Below are positions 1 through 5,001 of a stretch of 5,001 bases of DNA, piece by piece. A program made the translations under genes and the position numbers. Each line of letters starts with the position of its first letter. Within the stretch, counting starts at the first letter, position 1. The stretch lies in assembly GCA_030625445.1 (NCBI GenBank), contig DAOUQU010000140.1:1-5001 (forward strand). The letters are read 5' to 3'. Source of the DNA: Gammaproteobacteria bacterium. Lineage in GTDB: Bacteria > Pseudomonadota > Gammaproteobacteria > Chromatiales > Chromatiaceae. The notes beneath the pieces are model-generated. The model was not told where the DNA came from. It saw nothing but the letters and a program-made list of their open reading frames with translations, and did not search any database.

Positions 1-234
1 AGGGGCCGTAAAGTCAATCACCACATCAAAATCATCCACCACCTCTGCAAGATTAGCGCACACAGTGATGCCAAGTTTACCTACACCGGCCAACTCTCCT
101 GCATCGGTGCCAAGCAGAGTGCTGCCTTCACGTTCTGTCGCAGCCCCCAGGGTCAAGGATTGATGATTGTTGACAGCTTCAATGAGGGTCTTGCCCATTC
201 GACCGGCTGCACCGACGACTGCTACGCGGATCAT
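1..234 (-). CDS. dapB: 4-hydroxy-tetrahydrodipicolinate reductase DapB, N-terminal part (cut by window edge)
   Basis: DapB is a cytoplasmic NAD(P)H-dependent enzyme that reduces 4-hydroxy-tetrahydrodipicolinate to tetrahydrodipicolinate in the diaminopimelate/lysine pathway. The 78 codons seen here run off the left edge; the family is usually about 245-270 residues, so roughly two thirds is missing. The protein opens with MIRVAVVGAAGRMGK, the Rossmann glycine loop (GxxGRMGK, residues 8-15) typical of DapB. An acidic residue (E34, in ATERE at 32-36) follows beta strand 2, where the dinucleotide ribose is bound. The segment VVIDFTAP (71-78) is the conserved VxIDFT motif. The start at 234 fits the family N-terminus, and a GGGA lies 6 nt upstream of the ATG. 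The catalytic His/Lys region lies outside the window. The next gene upstream diverges, so this gene probably starts its own transcript. Identification is confident from motifs. Confidence 0.95.
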   Translation of the reverse strand, partial: MIRVAVVGAAGRMGKTLIEAVNNHQSLTLGAATEREGSTLLGTDAGELAGVGKLGITVCANLAEVVDDFDVVIDFTAP

Positions 235-308
235 AGTGATTCCCGACTGAGTAAAAAACTGCATGTTATCAGAAGCAGGGTCATAAGCCCGTTAAATTGC
301 CTGTTTAT

Positions 309-349
309 AAAACTCTGATCGAGTCGCTGCGCTCCTCAACCAGAGTTTT
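309..349. repeat. Palindromic element with 9-bp stem (AAAACTCTG / CAGAGTTTT)
   Basis: AAAACTCTG at 309-317 is the exact reverse complement of CAGAGTTTT at 341-349. The 23-nt interior contains a smaller GAG...CTC pair (321-323 with 332-334). Each arm ends in an A or T run, so the element resembles a bidirectional intrinsic terminator on either strand. However, it lies between two genes that point away from each other, so there is no obvious transcript for it to end. It could be a dispersed palindromic repeat, a structured 5' leader element of dapB, or the leftover terminator of a lost gene. The pairing is seen directly; the function is not known. Confidence 0.55.
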
Positions 350-366
350 CCTGCAAGTTATTCTGC

Positions 367-418
367 GGGGAAAGGGTTATCTATCCGTGGATTGCAATGC
401 GCATCATCACCTTTCCCC
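367..418. repeat. Second inverted repeat with 9-bp GC-rich stem (GGGGAAAGG / CCTTTCCCC)
   Basis: GGGGAAAGG at 367-375 pairs perfectly with CCTTTCCCC at 410-418 around a 34-nt loop. The loop holds a small internal hairpin, ATCC-gt-GGAT (383-392). The right arm continues as a run of six C residues up to 420. No T run follows on either strand, so it is not a standard intrinsic terminator. It may be a structured leader segment in front of dapB (minus strand) or part of a composite repeat with the element at 309-349. Only the pairing is supported by the sequence. Confidence 0.45.
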
Positions 419-501
419 CCTGGTTATATCTCAGAGGTTTCTTTATTCATTGATGAGGGTCGAGTAGAATCGTTCTGAATATTAATTTTGGATATAGCCA
501 C

Positions 502-717
502 ATGCCCTACTTCGTCTACCGGATTCAGGATAAACCCCGCAAGCTGGATCACCTGGAAACATTCCCCTCCTATAGGGAGGCCAAGGTCTACGTGCGTGAA
601 CAACGCCAGCAGAGTAATGATGTTGAAAGCATCCGCATGATTTTTGCACGCAACGACATCGAAGCCGAAAAGCTGCTGAATACTCCACGTGATGAACGGG
701 TGATTGGAGAAGATTAG
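502..717 (+). CDS. Small conserved-looking protein of unknown function (71 aa)
   Basis: This gene encodes a 71-residue soluble protein with no signal peptide, membrane segment, cysteine or recognised catalytic motif. The sequence looks like a compact alternating fold: MPYFVYRI suggests a first beta strand, SYREAKVYVREQRQQ (24-38) a charged amphipathic helix, and SIRMIFA (43-49) a second strand. NDIEAEKLL (51-59) is a second helix, and TPRDERVIGED is an acidic tail. From memory it resembles small uncharacterised gammaproteobacterial proteins with a similar strand-helix-strand-helix plan and a TPRE-like tail; this was not checked by search. The ATG at 502 has a GGA 9 nt upstream. The long opposite-strand frame (424-828) covers it completely, but the plus-strand protein has the more natural composition. 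It is monocistronic, divergent from dapB and convergent with the thioredoxin-like gene; its TAG stop directly abuts a heptamer repeat. Confidence 0.78.
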   Translation: MPYFVYRIQDKPRKLDHLETFPSYREAKVYVREQRQQSNDVESIRMIFARNDIEAEKLLNTPRDERVIGED

Positions 718-829
718 TTGGCAGTTGGCCGCAAAAGAAAGTTGGCAGTCTTCAGTTGGCAGTTTGCAGTAAAAAAAAGTTGCGTGTAGCAATGTCTCGA
801 CTAGACTTCTGTCAACTGCCAACTGCAAA
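718..829. repeat. Degenerate heptamer repeat cluster (TTGGCAG family), two opposed arms
   Basis: Plus-strand heptamers are TTGGCAG 718-724, TTGGCCG 725-731, TTGGCAG 742-748, TCTTCAG 749-755, TTGGCAG 756-762 and TTTGCAG 763-769. The same unit occurs inverted at 809-829 (CTGTCAA, CTGCCAA, CTGCAAA). As a result 753-764 pairs with 814-825 in a perfect 12-bp stem, with a further interrupted 4 pairs inward (766-769 with 809-812) and a small apical GTCT/AGAC hairpin at 794-806. The cluster fills the junction of two convergent genes. It begins right after the stop of the small gene and runs into the 3' end of the thioredoxin-like gene. A T-rich stretch (831-836) follows the stem on the plus strand, so it might also end transcription, weakly. 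From memory similar heptamer clusters are scattered between genes in diverse bacteria. Confidence 0.75.
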
Positions 830-1345
830 CTTTTCTGTAAGCCAGTGCCTTAGAATCAACCCGGACCTGCTGCTGTAGCCCATCTCAACAAAGCGGATCT
901 CTCCTGCGGCGTCTATAACAAAAGTTGCCGGTACTGCCTCGACGCCCCACTCTGCTGCAATTTGACCACTCTCGTCATTGATCACTTTGAAACTCAGGCC
1001 GCGCTCCTTCATATGTGCCCGCACTGTCTCATCATCACCGGACATCATTGCAACGGTGATCACCTCATAATCCCCGGAGAGTGACTGAATGTTGTCCTCC
1101 TCCAGCGTACAGATCGGACACCACTCCGCCCAGAAATGTACAAACAGAGGCTTGCCAAGATGCTCTTTCATATCAAAGTGCGCCCCGTCCAGTGTTGTTG
1201 CAACGAGCGGCGGCGCCGGGCCTGAAACCGCATCACGGGTGCGCCACAGATTCACCCCGACGATAATTGCTACTATCAGAAGACCCTGCAGGGAAATTCG
1301 CCACAAGCGAGATAATTTTGAATTACTTTTTTTCTTACTATTCAT
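812..1345 (-). CDS. Membrane-anchored thioredoxin-fold disulfide oxidoreductase, ScsD/TlpA-like
   Basis: This is a predicted thiol-disulfide oxidoreductase tethered to the inner membrane with its catalytic domain in the periplasm. A lysine/arginine-rich tail (1-16) precedes one hydrophobic segment (about 17-34), consistent with a cytoplasmic N-terminus. The thioredoxin-like domain starts near residue 43 (GPAPPLVATTLDG). The active site is WCPIC with C76 and C79 after FVHFWAE, and the cis-proline is P139 in AVPATFVID. Length (177) and the single-anchor design match ScsD-type proteins of the suppressor-of-copper-sensitivity group. TlpA/ResA-like cytochrome c maturation reductases are the main alternative. 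No scsB or ccm genes are nearby to decide. The gene starts 4 nt after the stop of the SAM hydrolase gene and has no clear Shine-Dalgarno site, which suggests translational coupling. The final residues FAVGS and the stop are written entirely in heptamer repeat DNA. Confidence 0.9.
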   Translation of the reverse strand: MNSKKKSNSKLSRLWRISLQGLLIVAIIVGVNLWRTRDAVSGPAPPLVATTLDGAHFDMKEHLGKPLFVHFWAEWCPICTLEEDNIQSLSGDYEVITVAMMSGDDETVRAHMKERGLSFKVINDESGQIAAEWGVEAVPATFVIDAAGEIRFVEMGYSSRSGLILRHWLTEKFAVGS

Positions 1346-1349
1346 AATC

Positions 1350-2087
1350 TTATGGAAGATTTATTATCTCATTTCTATAATCAGGAAACTGCAGATCCGC
1401 TCTTCCCCCACTCACCGCAATCTCAACCAGACCGCATGAATTGACATACCAGAAGGGATCTCCCCGCTTGACGGCATCAAACCTGGGGGCCCAGGACAAC
1501 TCTCTGCCTGCTATACGAATTCTGGCTGAGCGCTGAATTTTCCGGCCACGTAAACCGGTAAACAGATTCCCAAAATGATCGACATAAATAATCTCACGCA
1601 GATCTTCATCCCACTCCAAACCAATTTCCAATTTACTTACACTTTCCATTGCAATATATTGTTTTTCGGTTATTTTTGCAGCCACAGAGGCAAACAGATC
1701 GCGCCCGTGGAATGTTTCAGACACACCCCGGGGCTGCTGTAATATCTGGTAGATATTCATCTCACCGCGCTGATGAAAGAGTGGCGCAAAGAGGCCGTTA
1801 TCCGGCCCGACAAACCACTGCCCCAGTGACTCGACAACAAGCGGCCTGCGTTCACTGCCAACCCCGGGATCCACGACACACACAAACACAGCTTCCTCAA
1901 ACTGGTTTGCCAGGGCAGCCAGAAGATAACCCGCAGACTTCGGATTGCAGGCAGGGGCATCAGATTGCAGATGTATCACCGAAGCAGCAACGGATTCCCG
2001 CCTGATAGCCGCCTCCATCTGTCCGAGATAGGGGCCTGTTGCGCCAAAGTCGGTAAATGTCAGAATGGTGTTTAACTGGTTTTTCAT
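1350..2087 (-). CDS. S-adenosyl-L-methionine hydrolase (adenosine-forming), DUF62 / SAM hydroxide adenosyltransferase family
   Basis: Members of this family use a water-derived hydroxide to split SAM into adenosine and methionine; fluorinase and chlorinase enzymes are specialised relatives. Motifs in order, numbered from the ATG at 2087: ILTFTDFG (8-15), VVDPGVGSERR (71-81), FVGPDNGLFAPL (92-103), ETFHGRDLFASVAA (124-137) and YVDHFGNLFTGL in the C-terminal domain. The proposed catalytic Asp-Arg-His set is present as D73, R80 and H127. This points to hydrolase activity; the extra loop of fluorinases is not evident. The frame is open up to an ATG at 2141, giving 263 residues, but the first 18 residues look non-homologous and overlap the control region. 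A TTG at 2111-2109 has GGAG 7 nt upstream and is a serious alternative start. The gene is first in a likely operon with the ScsD-like gene. Confidence 0.93.
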   Translation of the reverse strand: MKNQLNTILTFTDFGATGPYLGQMEAAIRRESVAASVIHLQSDAPACNPKSAGYLLAALANQFEEAVFVCVVDPGVGSERRPLVVESLGQWFVGPDNGLFAPLFHQRGEMNIYQILQQPRGVSETFHGRDLFASVAAKITEKQYIAMESVSKLEIGLEWDEDLREIIYVDHFGNLFTGLRGRKIQRSARIRIAGRELSWAPRFDAVKRGDPFWYVNSCGLVEIAVSGGRADLQFPDYRNEIINLP

Positions 2088-2108
2088 ACGATTTTCATGG
2101 AATCGACA

Positions 2109-2122
2109 CAAAGCAGTACTCC
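2109..2122 (-). promoter_or_regulatory. Shine-Dalgarno GGAG with possible TTG start for the SAM hydrolase gene
   Basis: On the minus strand GGAG (2122-2119) lies 7 nt before an in-frame TTG (2111-2109), which is ideal spacing. Neither ATG candidate (2141 or 2087) has a comparable site. Using this TTG would add eight residues before the family-like start MKNQLNTILTFTDFG. If the predicted minus-strand promoter is right, the ATG at 2141 would lie at or before the transcript start and could not be used. Confidence 0.4.
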
Positions 2123-2138
2123 GGATCACAGGATCACA
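2123..2138. repeat. Perfect 8-bp tandem duplication (GGATCACA x2)
   Basis: GGATCACA at 2123-2130 is repeated exactly at 2131-2138. It lies between the 24-bp tandem repeats and the Shine-Dalgarno site of the SAM hydrolase gene. A unit length that is not a multiple of three fits untranslated leader DNA better than coding sequence. It may be a simple slippage product with no function. Confidence 0.6.
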
Positions 2139-2141
2139 CAT

Positions 2142-2189
2142 GATAATATTTGCCTAAACACGCCAGATAACATTTGACTAAATACGCCA
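2142..2189. promoter_or_regulatory. 24-bp tandem direct repeat, candidate operator for the AraC-family regulator
   Basis: Copy 1 is 2142-2165 and copy 2 is 2166-2189. They are head-to-tail with no gap and match at 21 of 24 positions; the differences fall at unit positions 6, 12 and 18. Each copy carries GATAA(T/C) followed by ATTTG(C/A)CTAAA(C/T)ACGCCA. AraC-family proteins commonly bind two direct repeats with each subunit's two helix-turn-helix motifs reading one copy. The location between a divergent AraC gene and its neighbour is therefore what an operator should look like. Copy 2 overlaps the -35 box of the plus-strand promoter, and both copies overlap the weaker minus-strand promoter. 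The repeat is seen directly; binding and direction of control are inference. Confidence 0.6.
2143..2170 (-). promoter_or_regulatory. Possible weak sigma-70 promoter for the SAM hydrolase / ScsD-like operon
   Basis: On the minus strand, TATTAT (2148-2143, 5 of 6 to consensus) is a candidate -10 box. It lies 16 bp after a poor -35, TTATCT (2170-2165, 3 of 6). A weak -35 that overlaps the tandem repeats is typical of a promoter that needs an activator. Transcription would begin near 2136, downstream of the ATG at 2141, which supports a shorter SAM hydrolase. Confidence 0.3.
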
Positions 2190-2201
2190 ATGGTCTACAA
2201 T
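2174..2201 (+). promoter_or_regulatory. Sigma-70 promoter of the AraC-family regulator gene
   Basis: TTGACT (2174-2179, 5 of 6) and TACAAT (2196-2201, 5 of 6) are separated by 16 bp. The predicted start near 2208 leaves a leader of about 42 nt before the ATG at 2250. The -35 box lies inside copy 2 of the 24-bp direct repeat, so binding there would directly affect RNA polymerase. This suggests autoregulation. Confidence 0.6.
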
Positions 2202-2249
2202 ATCATCACAGAACCTAATGTTAGCACTTGAGCCAGGTTATCCAGTACA

Positions 2250-3242
2250 ATGTCTCTCACATACTCTGCCCCTGCCGTCGCATTGACCCTGAAAATCATC
2301 GAATCCAGCGGAGTCGATCCTGATCCTTTGATGCGCAAACTCTGTATCGATCCGTACAAAATCGCCGACCCCAACGCCCGCTTTCCCTACAAGCGTATCG
2401 ATGCATTATGGGCTGAGGCTGCTGCGCTCATCGACGATCCCTGCTTCGGTCTGAAAGCCGCCAAATACTGGCACCCATCCCATTTGAGCGGATTGGGTTA
2501 CGCATGGTTGAGCAGTTCCAGTCTGCGTACGGCATTGGAACGATTCTCCAAGTACATGCGCATGCTCACAGAGGGAGCGGCTTTCGAGCTTGAAGAGACA
2601 AGCGACGATCTATCCATTGTGTTGCGCTACAACGCCATATCCCGGCAACAGCCAACGCGGACCGACTCAGCCATGGCCATGCTGGTTGCCATGTGCAGGG
2701 CCAACTATGGCGATGACTTCAACCCCGCATCTCTCGCCCTGACCCATCCGGCCCCTGATTGCTCCAGCAAATTCTACGAACTCTTCCGCTGCCCGGTCTA
2801 CTTTGATGCACCCAACAACAGATTCACGCTGACTCTGGAGTCAGCAGACAAACGCCTGGAGAGTTCTAATCCATTGCTGTCGACGCTGCACGACCAGTAT
2901 ATGATCAACTATCTTGCTCAACTGGACAACAGCAACATTCAAGAGAGAGTCAGGGCAGCAATTATCCAGCACCTTCCTGATGGCAACATCAGTGACAGCA
3001 TCGTGGCAGAAGCTCTCTATATGAATCCCAGAACCCTGCAGAGAAGGCTCCAAAAAGAGCATACGACCTTCAAAACCCAGGTAAACAGTGTACGCCAGGA
3101 GTTGGCAGACCGCTATATTCGCGACAGCAGCAAGGGTCTCGCCGAGATTTCCTATCTGCTCGGCTTCTCAGAGATGAGCTCCTTCTCAAGAGCATTCAAA
3201 CGCTGGACCGGAGAGTCACCATCCCACTACAGACAGGGATAG
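2250..3242 (+). CDS. AraC-family transcriptional regulator with arabinose-binding-like N-terminal domain (OruR/ArgR type)
   Basis: This is a 330-residue DNA-binding regulator. The N-terminal ~200 residues resemble the ligand-sensing domain found in OruR/ArgR-like AraC proteins (PF12625 type): a helix with VALTLKIIESSGVDPDPL near 10-27, then FPYKRIDALW (45-54) and the GLKAAKYWHPSHLSGLGYAWLSS region (67-89). The C-terminal AraC/XylS domain has two helix-turn-helix motifs. The first is near 246-268 (ISDSIVAEALYMNPRTLQRRL) and the second near 297-319. The family signature ISYLLGFSEMSSFSRAFKRW ends with TGESPSHYR. The ligand cannot be predicted. The gene has its own good promoter and diverges from the SAM hydrolase/ScsD-like operon, the likely target. 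Only a weak AGG lies about 12 nt before the ATG. mfd follows after 28 nt with no visible terminator. Confidence 0.93.
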   Translation: MSLTYSAPAVALTLKIIESSGVDPDPLMRKLCIDPYKIADPNARFPYKRIDALWAEAAALIDDPCFGLKAAKYWHPSHLSGLGYAWLSSSSLRTALERFSKYMRMLTEGAAFELEETSDDLSIVLRYNAISRQQPTRTDSAMAMLVAMCRANYGDDFNPASLALTHPAPDCSSKFYELFRCPVYFDAPNNRFTLTLESADKRLESSNPLLSTLHDQYMINYLAQLDNSNIQERVRAAIIQHLPDGNISDSIVAEALYMNPRTLQRRLQKEHTTFKTQVNSVRQELADRYIRDSSKGLAEISYLLGFSEMSSFSRAFKRWTGESPSHYRQG

Positions 3243-3270
3243 CAACAAGCCAAATATACCCCGCTACACC

Positions 3271-5001
3271 ATGCTTCTCCCTGATCTGACGCCCCCGCAA
3301 AAACCCGGTGAAAAACTAGCCCTGGGGTCCGTGCGCAGTTGCGCCGCATCGCTGCTGCTTGCCCAGGCACGCAGCAAGCACCGTGGTTTGATCATTGCCA
3401 TCACCGATGATGTGCAACAGGCGCTGCGCCTGCAGCAGGAGATGCACTTTTTTGCAGCCGGGGAGAACAGCCGCATCCTCACCCTGCCTGACTGGGAGAC
3501 ACTCCCCTACGACATTTTCTCACCACTGCCGGAGCTGGTATCCCAGCGCCTGAGTGTACTGCACCAGCTGCAGCATCTGAAAGATGGCATACTCATCGTC
3601 CCTGTCACTACCCTGATGCAGCGCCTGGCGCCCCCAAGCTATGTTCAGCAGCAGTCGCTGATGCTTGAAAAAGGCCAGCTGCTTGACCTTGAAGAGATGC
3701 GCCAAAATCTGGAACAGAGTGGTTATCGCTGTGTTTCACAAGTGTTTGAACATGGCGAGTTTGCAGTGCGCGGTTCGCTGCTCGATCTGTTTCCGATGGG
3801 CAGCCGATACCCCTACCGCATCGACCTGTTTGACAACGAAATCGACTCAATTCGCACCTTTGACACCGAGACCCAGCGAACCCTGGAGAAGATCGATGCT
3901 ATTCAGATGCTGCCGGGACGCGAATTCCCCACCGACCAGGCAGCCATCAGCCGTTTTCGTCAGCGCTATCGCCAGACATTCGACCAGGATCCAAACAGCA
4001 GCCTGATCTACACCGAGGTCAGCAATGGCAACATGCCCGGCGGCATCGAATACTACCTGCCGCTCTTTTTTGATAGCACAGCAACACTCTTCGATTACCT
4101 GCCGGAGCAGACACTCGCCATCTACCAGGCAGACCTTGCCGATCAGGCGGAGCAGTTTGCCGACACTGTTGCGCAGCGCTTTGAACAGCGACGACATGAT
4201 GCAGAGCGGCCGCTGCTGCTGCCGGCTAGTCTCTATCTTGACACTGATGCGCTGCAAGCCGCACTGAAACCTCTACCCGCTATCGTATGGCAGGCGACAC
4301 AACTGCACCAGCGGCGTAAAGGCGTAGCAGCCTTTGACAACCTCGACAGCAAATCTCTGCCGCCACTGGGATTCAATGCCCGTGCGGAGCGTCCCGCCGG
4401 TCTGCTGGAAGATTTTCTCTCCGCATTTTCAGGACGGGTGCTGTTCACCGCAGAGAGTGCAGGCCGCCGCGAGCACCTGCTGGAGAGTCTCGCCGGCTTC
4501 CGCCTGCGTCCAAAGATCGCCGATAACTGGCAGGCGTTCCTGCGTGGTAGTAAAACTCCCTGCCTCAGTGTAGCTCCTGTGGATACAGGCGTTGTCATCG
4601 GCGACATCGCCATCATCCCTGAGACCGCGCTGCTTGGTGAGCGGGTTCGACAGCCTCGTCATCGCAAACGCAAAACCGATGCCGAGCAGATCATTCGCAA
4701 CCTCACGGAGCTGCATGAAGGTGCTCCGGTGGTGCATGAAGAGCACGGCGTGGGACGCTTTCTCGGCCTGCAGAGCATCGATGTCGGCGATGAAGTCCAG
4801 GAGTTTCTGGCGCTCGAATATGCCGGGCATGACAAGCTCTACGTGCCGGTCTCTTCGCTGCAGCTGATCAGCCGCTACTCGGGCGCATCACCGGAGCATG
4901 CGCCGCTGCACAAGCTCGGCAGCGGGCAATGGGAGAAGGCCAGAAGCAAGGCGGCAAAGCGGGCCTTTGACGTCGCCGCCGAACTGCTGGAGATCTACGC
5001 C
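3271..5001 (+). CDS. mfd: Transcription-repair coupling factor Mfd, N-terminal half (cut by window edge)
   Basis: Mfd is a DNA translocase that removes stalled RNA polymerase at lesions and recruits UvrA for nucleotide excision repair. The frame is open for 577 codons to the window end; the family is about 1150 residues, so half is present. The UvrB-like N-terminal region (about 10-330) includes LPDWETLPYDIFSP (72-85), HGEFAVRGSLLDLFP (161-175) and the GGIEYYLPLFF motif (257-267), and lacks a working Walker A motif as expected. The CarD-like RNA polymerase interaction domain covers about 484-555, with APVVHEEHGVGRFLGL (485-500) and the YVPVSSLQLISRY segment (524-536). The window ends in the linker after GSGQWEKARSKAAKRA, before the helicase motifs. 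The ATG at 3271 matches the usual Mfd start, but no Shine-Dalgarno site is visible. It may be co-transcribed with the AraC gene or use a promoter inside it. Confidence 0.96.
   Translation, partial: MLLPDLTPPQKPGEKLALGSVRSCAASLLLAQARSKHRGLIIAITDDVQQALRLQQEMHFFAAGENSRILTLPDWETLPYDIFSPLPELVSQRLSVLHQLQHLKDGILIVPVTTLMQRLAPPSYVQQQSLMLEKGQLLDLEEMRQNLEQSGYRCVSQVFEHGEFAVRGSLLDLFPMGSRYPYRIDLFDNEIDSIRTFDTETQRTLEKIDAIQMLPGREFPTDQAAISRFRQRYRQTFDQDPNSSLIYTEVSNGNMPGGIEYYLPLFFDSTATLFDYLPEQTLAIYQADLADQAEQFADTVAQRFEQRRHDAERPLLLPASLYLDTDALQAALKPLPAIVWQATQLHQRRKGVAAFDNLDSKSLPPLGFNARAERPAGLLEDFLSAFSGRVLFTAESAGRREHLLESLAGFRLRPKIADNWQAFLRGSKTPCLSVAPVDTGVVIGDIAIIPETALLGERVRQPRHRKRKTDAEQIIRNLTELHEGAPVVHEEHGVGRFLGLQSIDVGDEVQEFLALEYAGHDKLYVPVSSLQLISRYSGASPEHAPLHKLGSGQWEKARSKAAKRAFDVAAELLEIYA

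Larger units (their letters stand above)
235..501. other. Divergent intergenic region between dapB and the 71-residue gene
   Basis: This stretch of 267 bases holds no credible gene. It is AT-richer than the flanking genes and contains two independent inverted repeats, annotated separately. It should hold promoters for both divergent genes, but none is clear. For the plus-strand gene, TAGAAT at 465-470 is a possible -10 box, with only a poor -35 (TTTATT, 442-447) at 17-bp spacing. For dapB I found no convincing -35/-10 pair. I saw no full lysine-riboswitch architecture upstream of dapB, although two hairpins in a dapB leader leave some RNA-based control possible. Confidence 0.6.

Noticed and set aside
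235..420. Lysine riboswitch upstream of dapB
   Set aside because: Two hairpins exist, but I could not match the multi-helix junction or conserved core of a lysine riboswitch.
771..778. A8/T8 run as an intrinsic terminator for the minus-strand operon
   Set aside because: On the minus strand the T run falls inside the loop of the 12-bp stem, not after it, so it does not form a standard terminator.
424..828. 134-codon open frame on the minus strand
   Set aside because: It runs antisense through the 71-residue gene, its start lies in heptamer repeat DNA, and the product has no family-like motifs.
1089..1439. 116-codon plus-strand frame
   Set aside because: It is antisense to the ScsD-like gene and the end of the SAM hydrolase gene, both of which carry clear family motifs.
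1649..2005. 118-codon plus-strand frame
   Set aside because: It is antisense to the conserved DUF62 motifs and has a low-complexity composition typical of shadow frames.
2123..2138. CRP-like site (TGTGAT on the minus strand)
   Set aside because: The two TGTGATCC units are direct repeats; the inverted TCACA half-site at the required spacing is missing.
2215..2224. Short inverted repeat CTAA-tg-TTAG in the AraC leader
   Set aside because: Four-base arms are expected by chance in AT-rich DNA and no second copy supports a role.
3847..4257. 136-codon minus-strand frame, and other long antisense frames between 3264 and 4867
   Set aside because: They lie within the continuous 577-codon mfd frame, which has unmistakable Mfd motifs; they are shadows of its codon bias.

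Overview
The window reads as ordinary chromosomal DNA of a gammaproteobacterium with moderate GC content. The evidence is gene content and protein style: DapB, a membrane-tethered ScsD-type thioredoxin, an AraC regulator with an OruR/ArgR-style sensor domain, and Mfd. The lineage is an inference; free-living or symbiotic sulfur-oxidising gammaproteobacteria come to mind but cannot be proved from the sequence. There are six protein genes, two of them cut by the window edges. I see no RNA genes, insertion sequences, CRISPR arrays or phage genes.

Layout. Positions 1-234 (minus) hold the first 78 codons of dapB. Positions 235-501 are a divergent non-coding stretch with two separate perfect 9-bp hairpins. 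Positions 502-717 (plus) encode a 71-residue protein of unknown function. Positions 718-829 carry a degenerate heptamer repeat (TTGGCAG-like) in both orientations. It fills the junction between two convergent genes and supplies the last codons of the next one. Positions 812-1345 (minus) encode an ScsD/TlpA-like membrane-anchored thioredoxin-fold protein. It lies 4 nt downstream of a DUF62 S-adenosylmethionine hydrolase gene (1350-2087, minus). Positions 2142-2249 lie between that pair and a divergent AraC-family regulator (2250-3242, plus). This control region contains a 24-bp tandem duplication overlapping a good sigma-70 promoter. The first 577 codons of mfd (3271-5001, plus) follow the regulator by only 28 nt.

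How the parts may work together. The SAM hydrolase and thiol-redox genes look like a two-gene operon. The divergent AraC regulator probably acts on the tandem repeats and may control the operon, itself, or both. DapB (lysine and peptidoglycan precursor synthesis) and Mfd (transcription-coupled repair) are housekeeping genes at the edges. I did not find a convincing new multi-gene system. The most distinctive items are the 24-bp tandem operator candidate, the heptamer repeat that encodes a protein C-terminus, and the SAM hydrolase/ScsD pairing.
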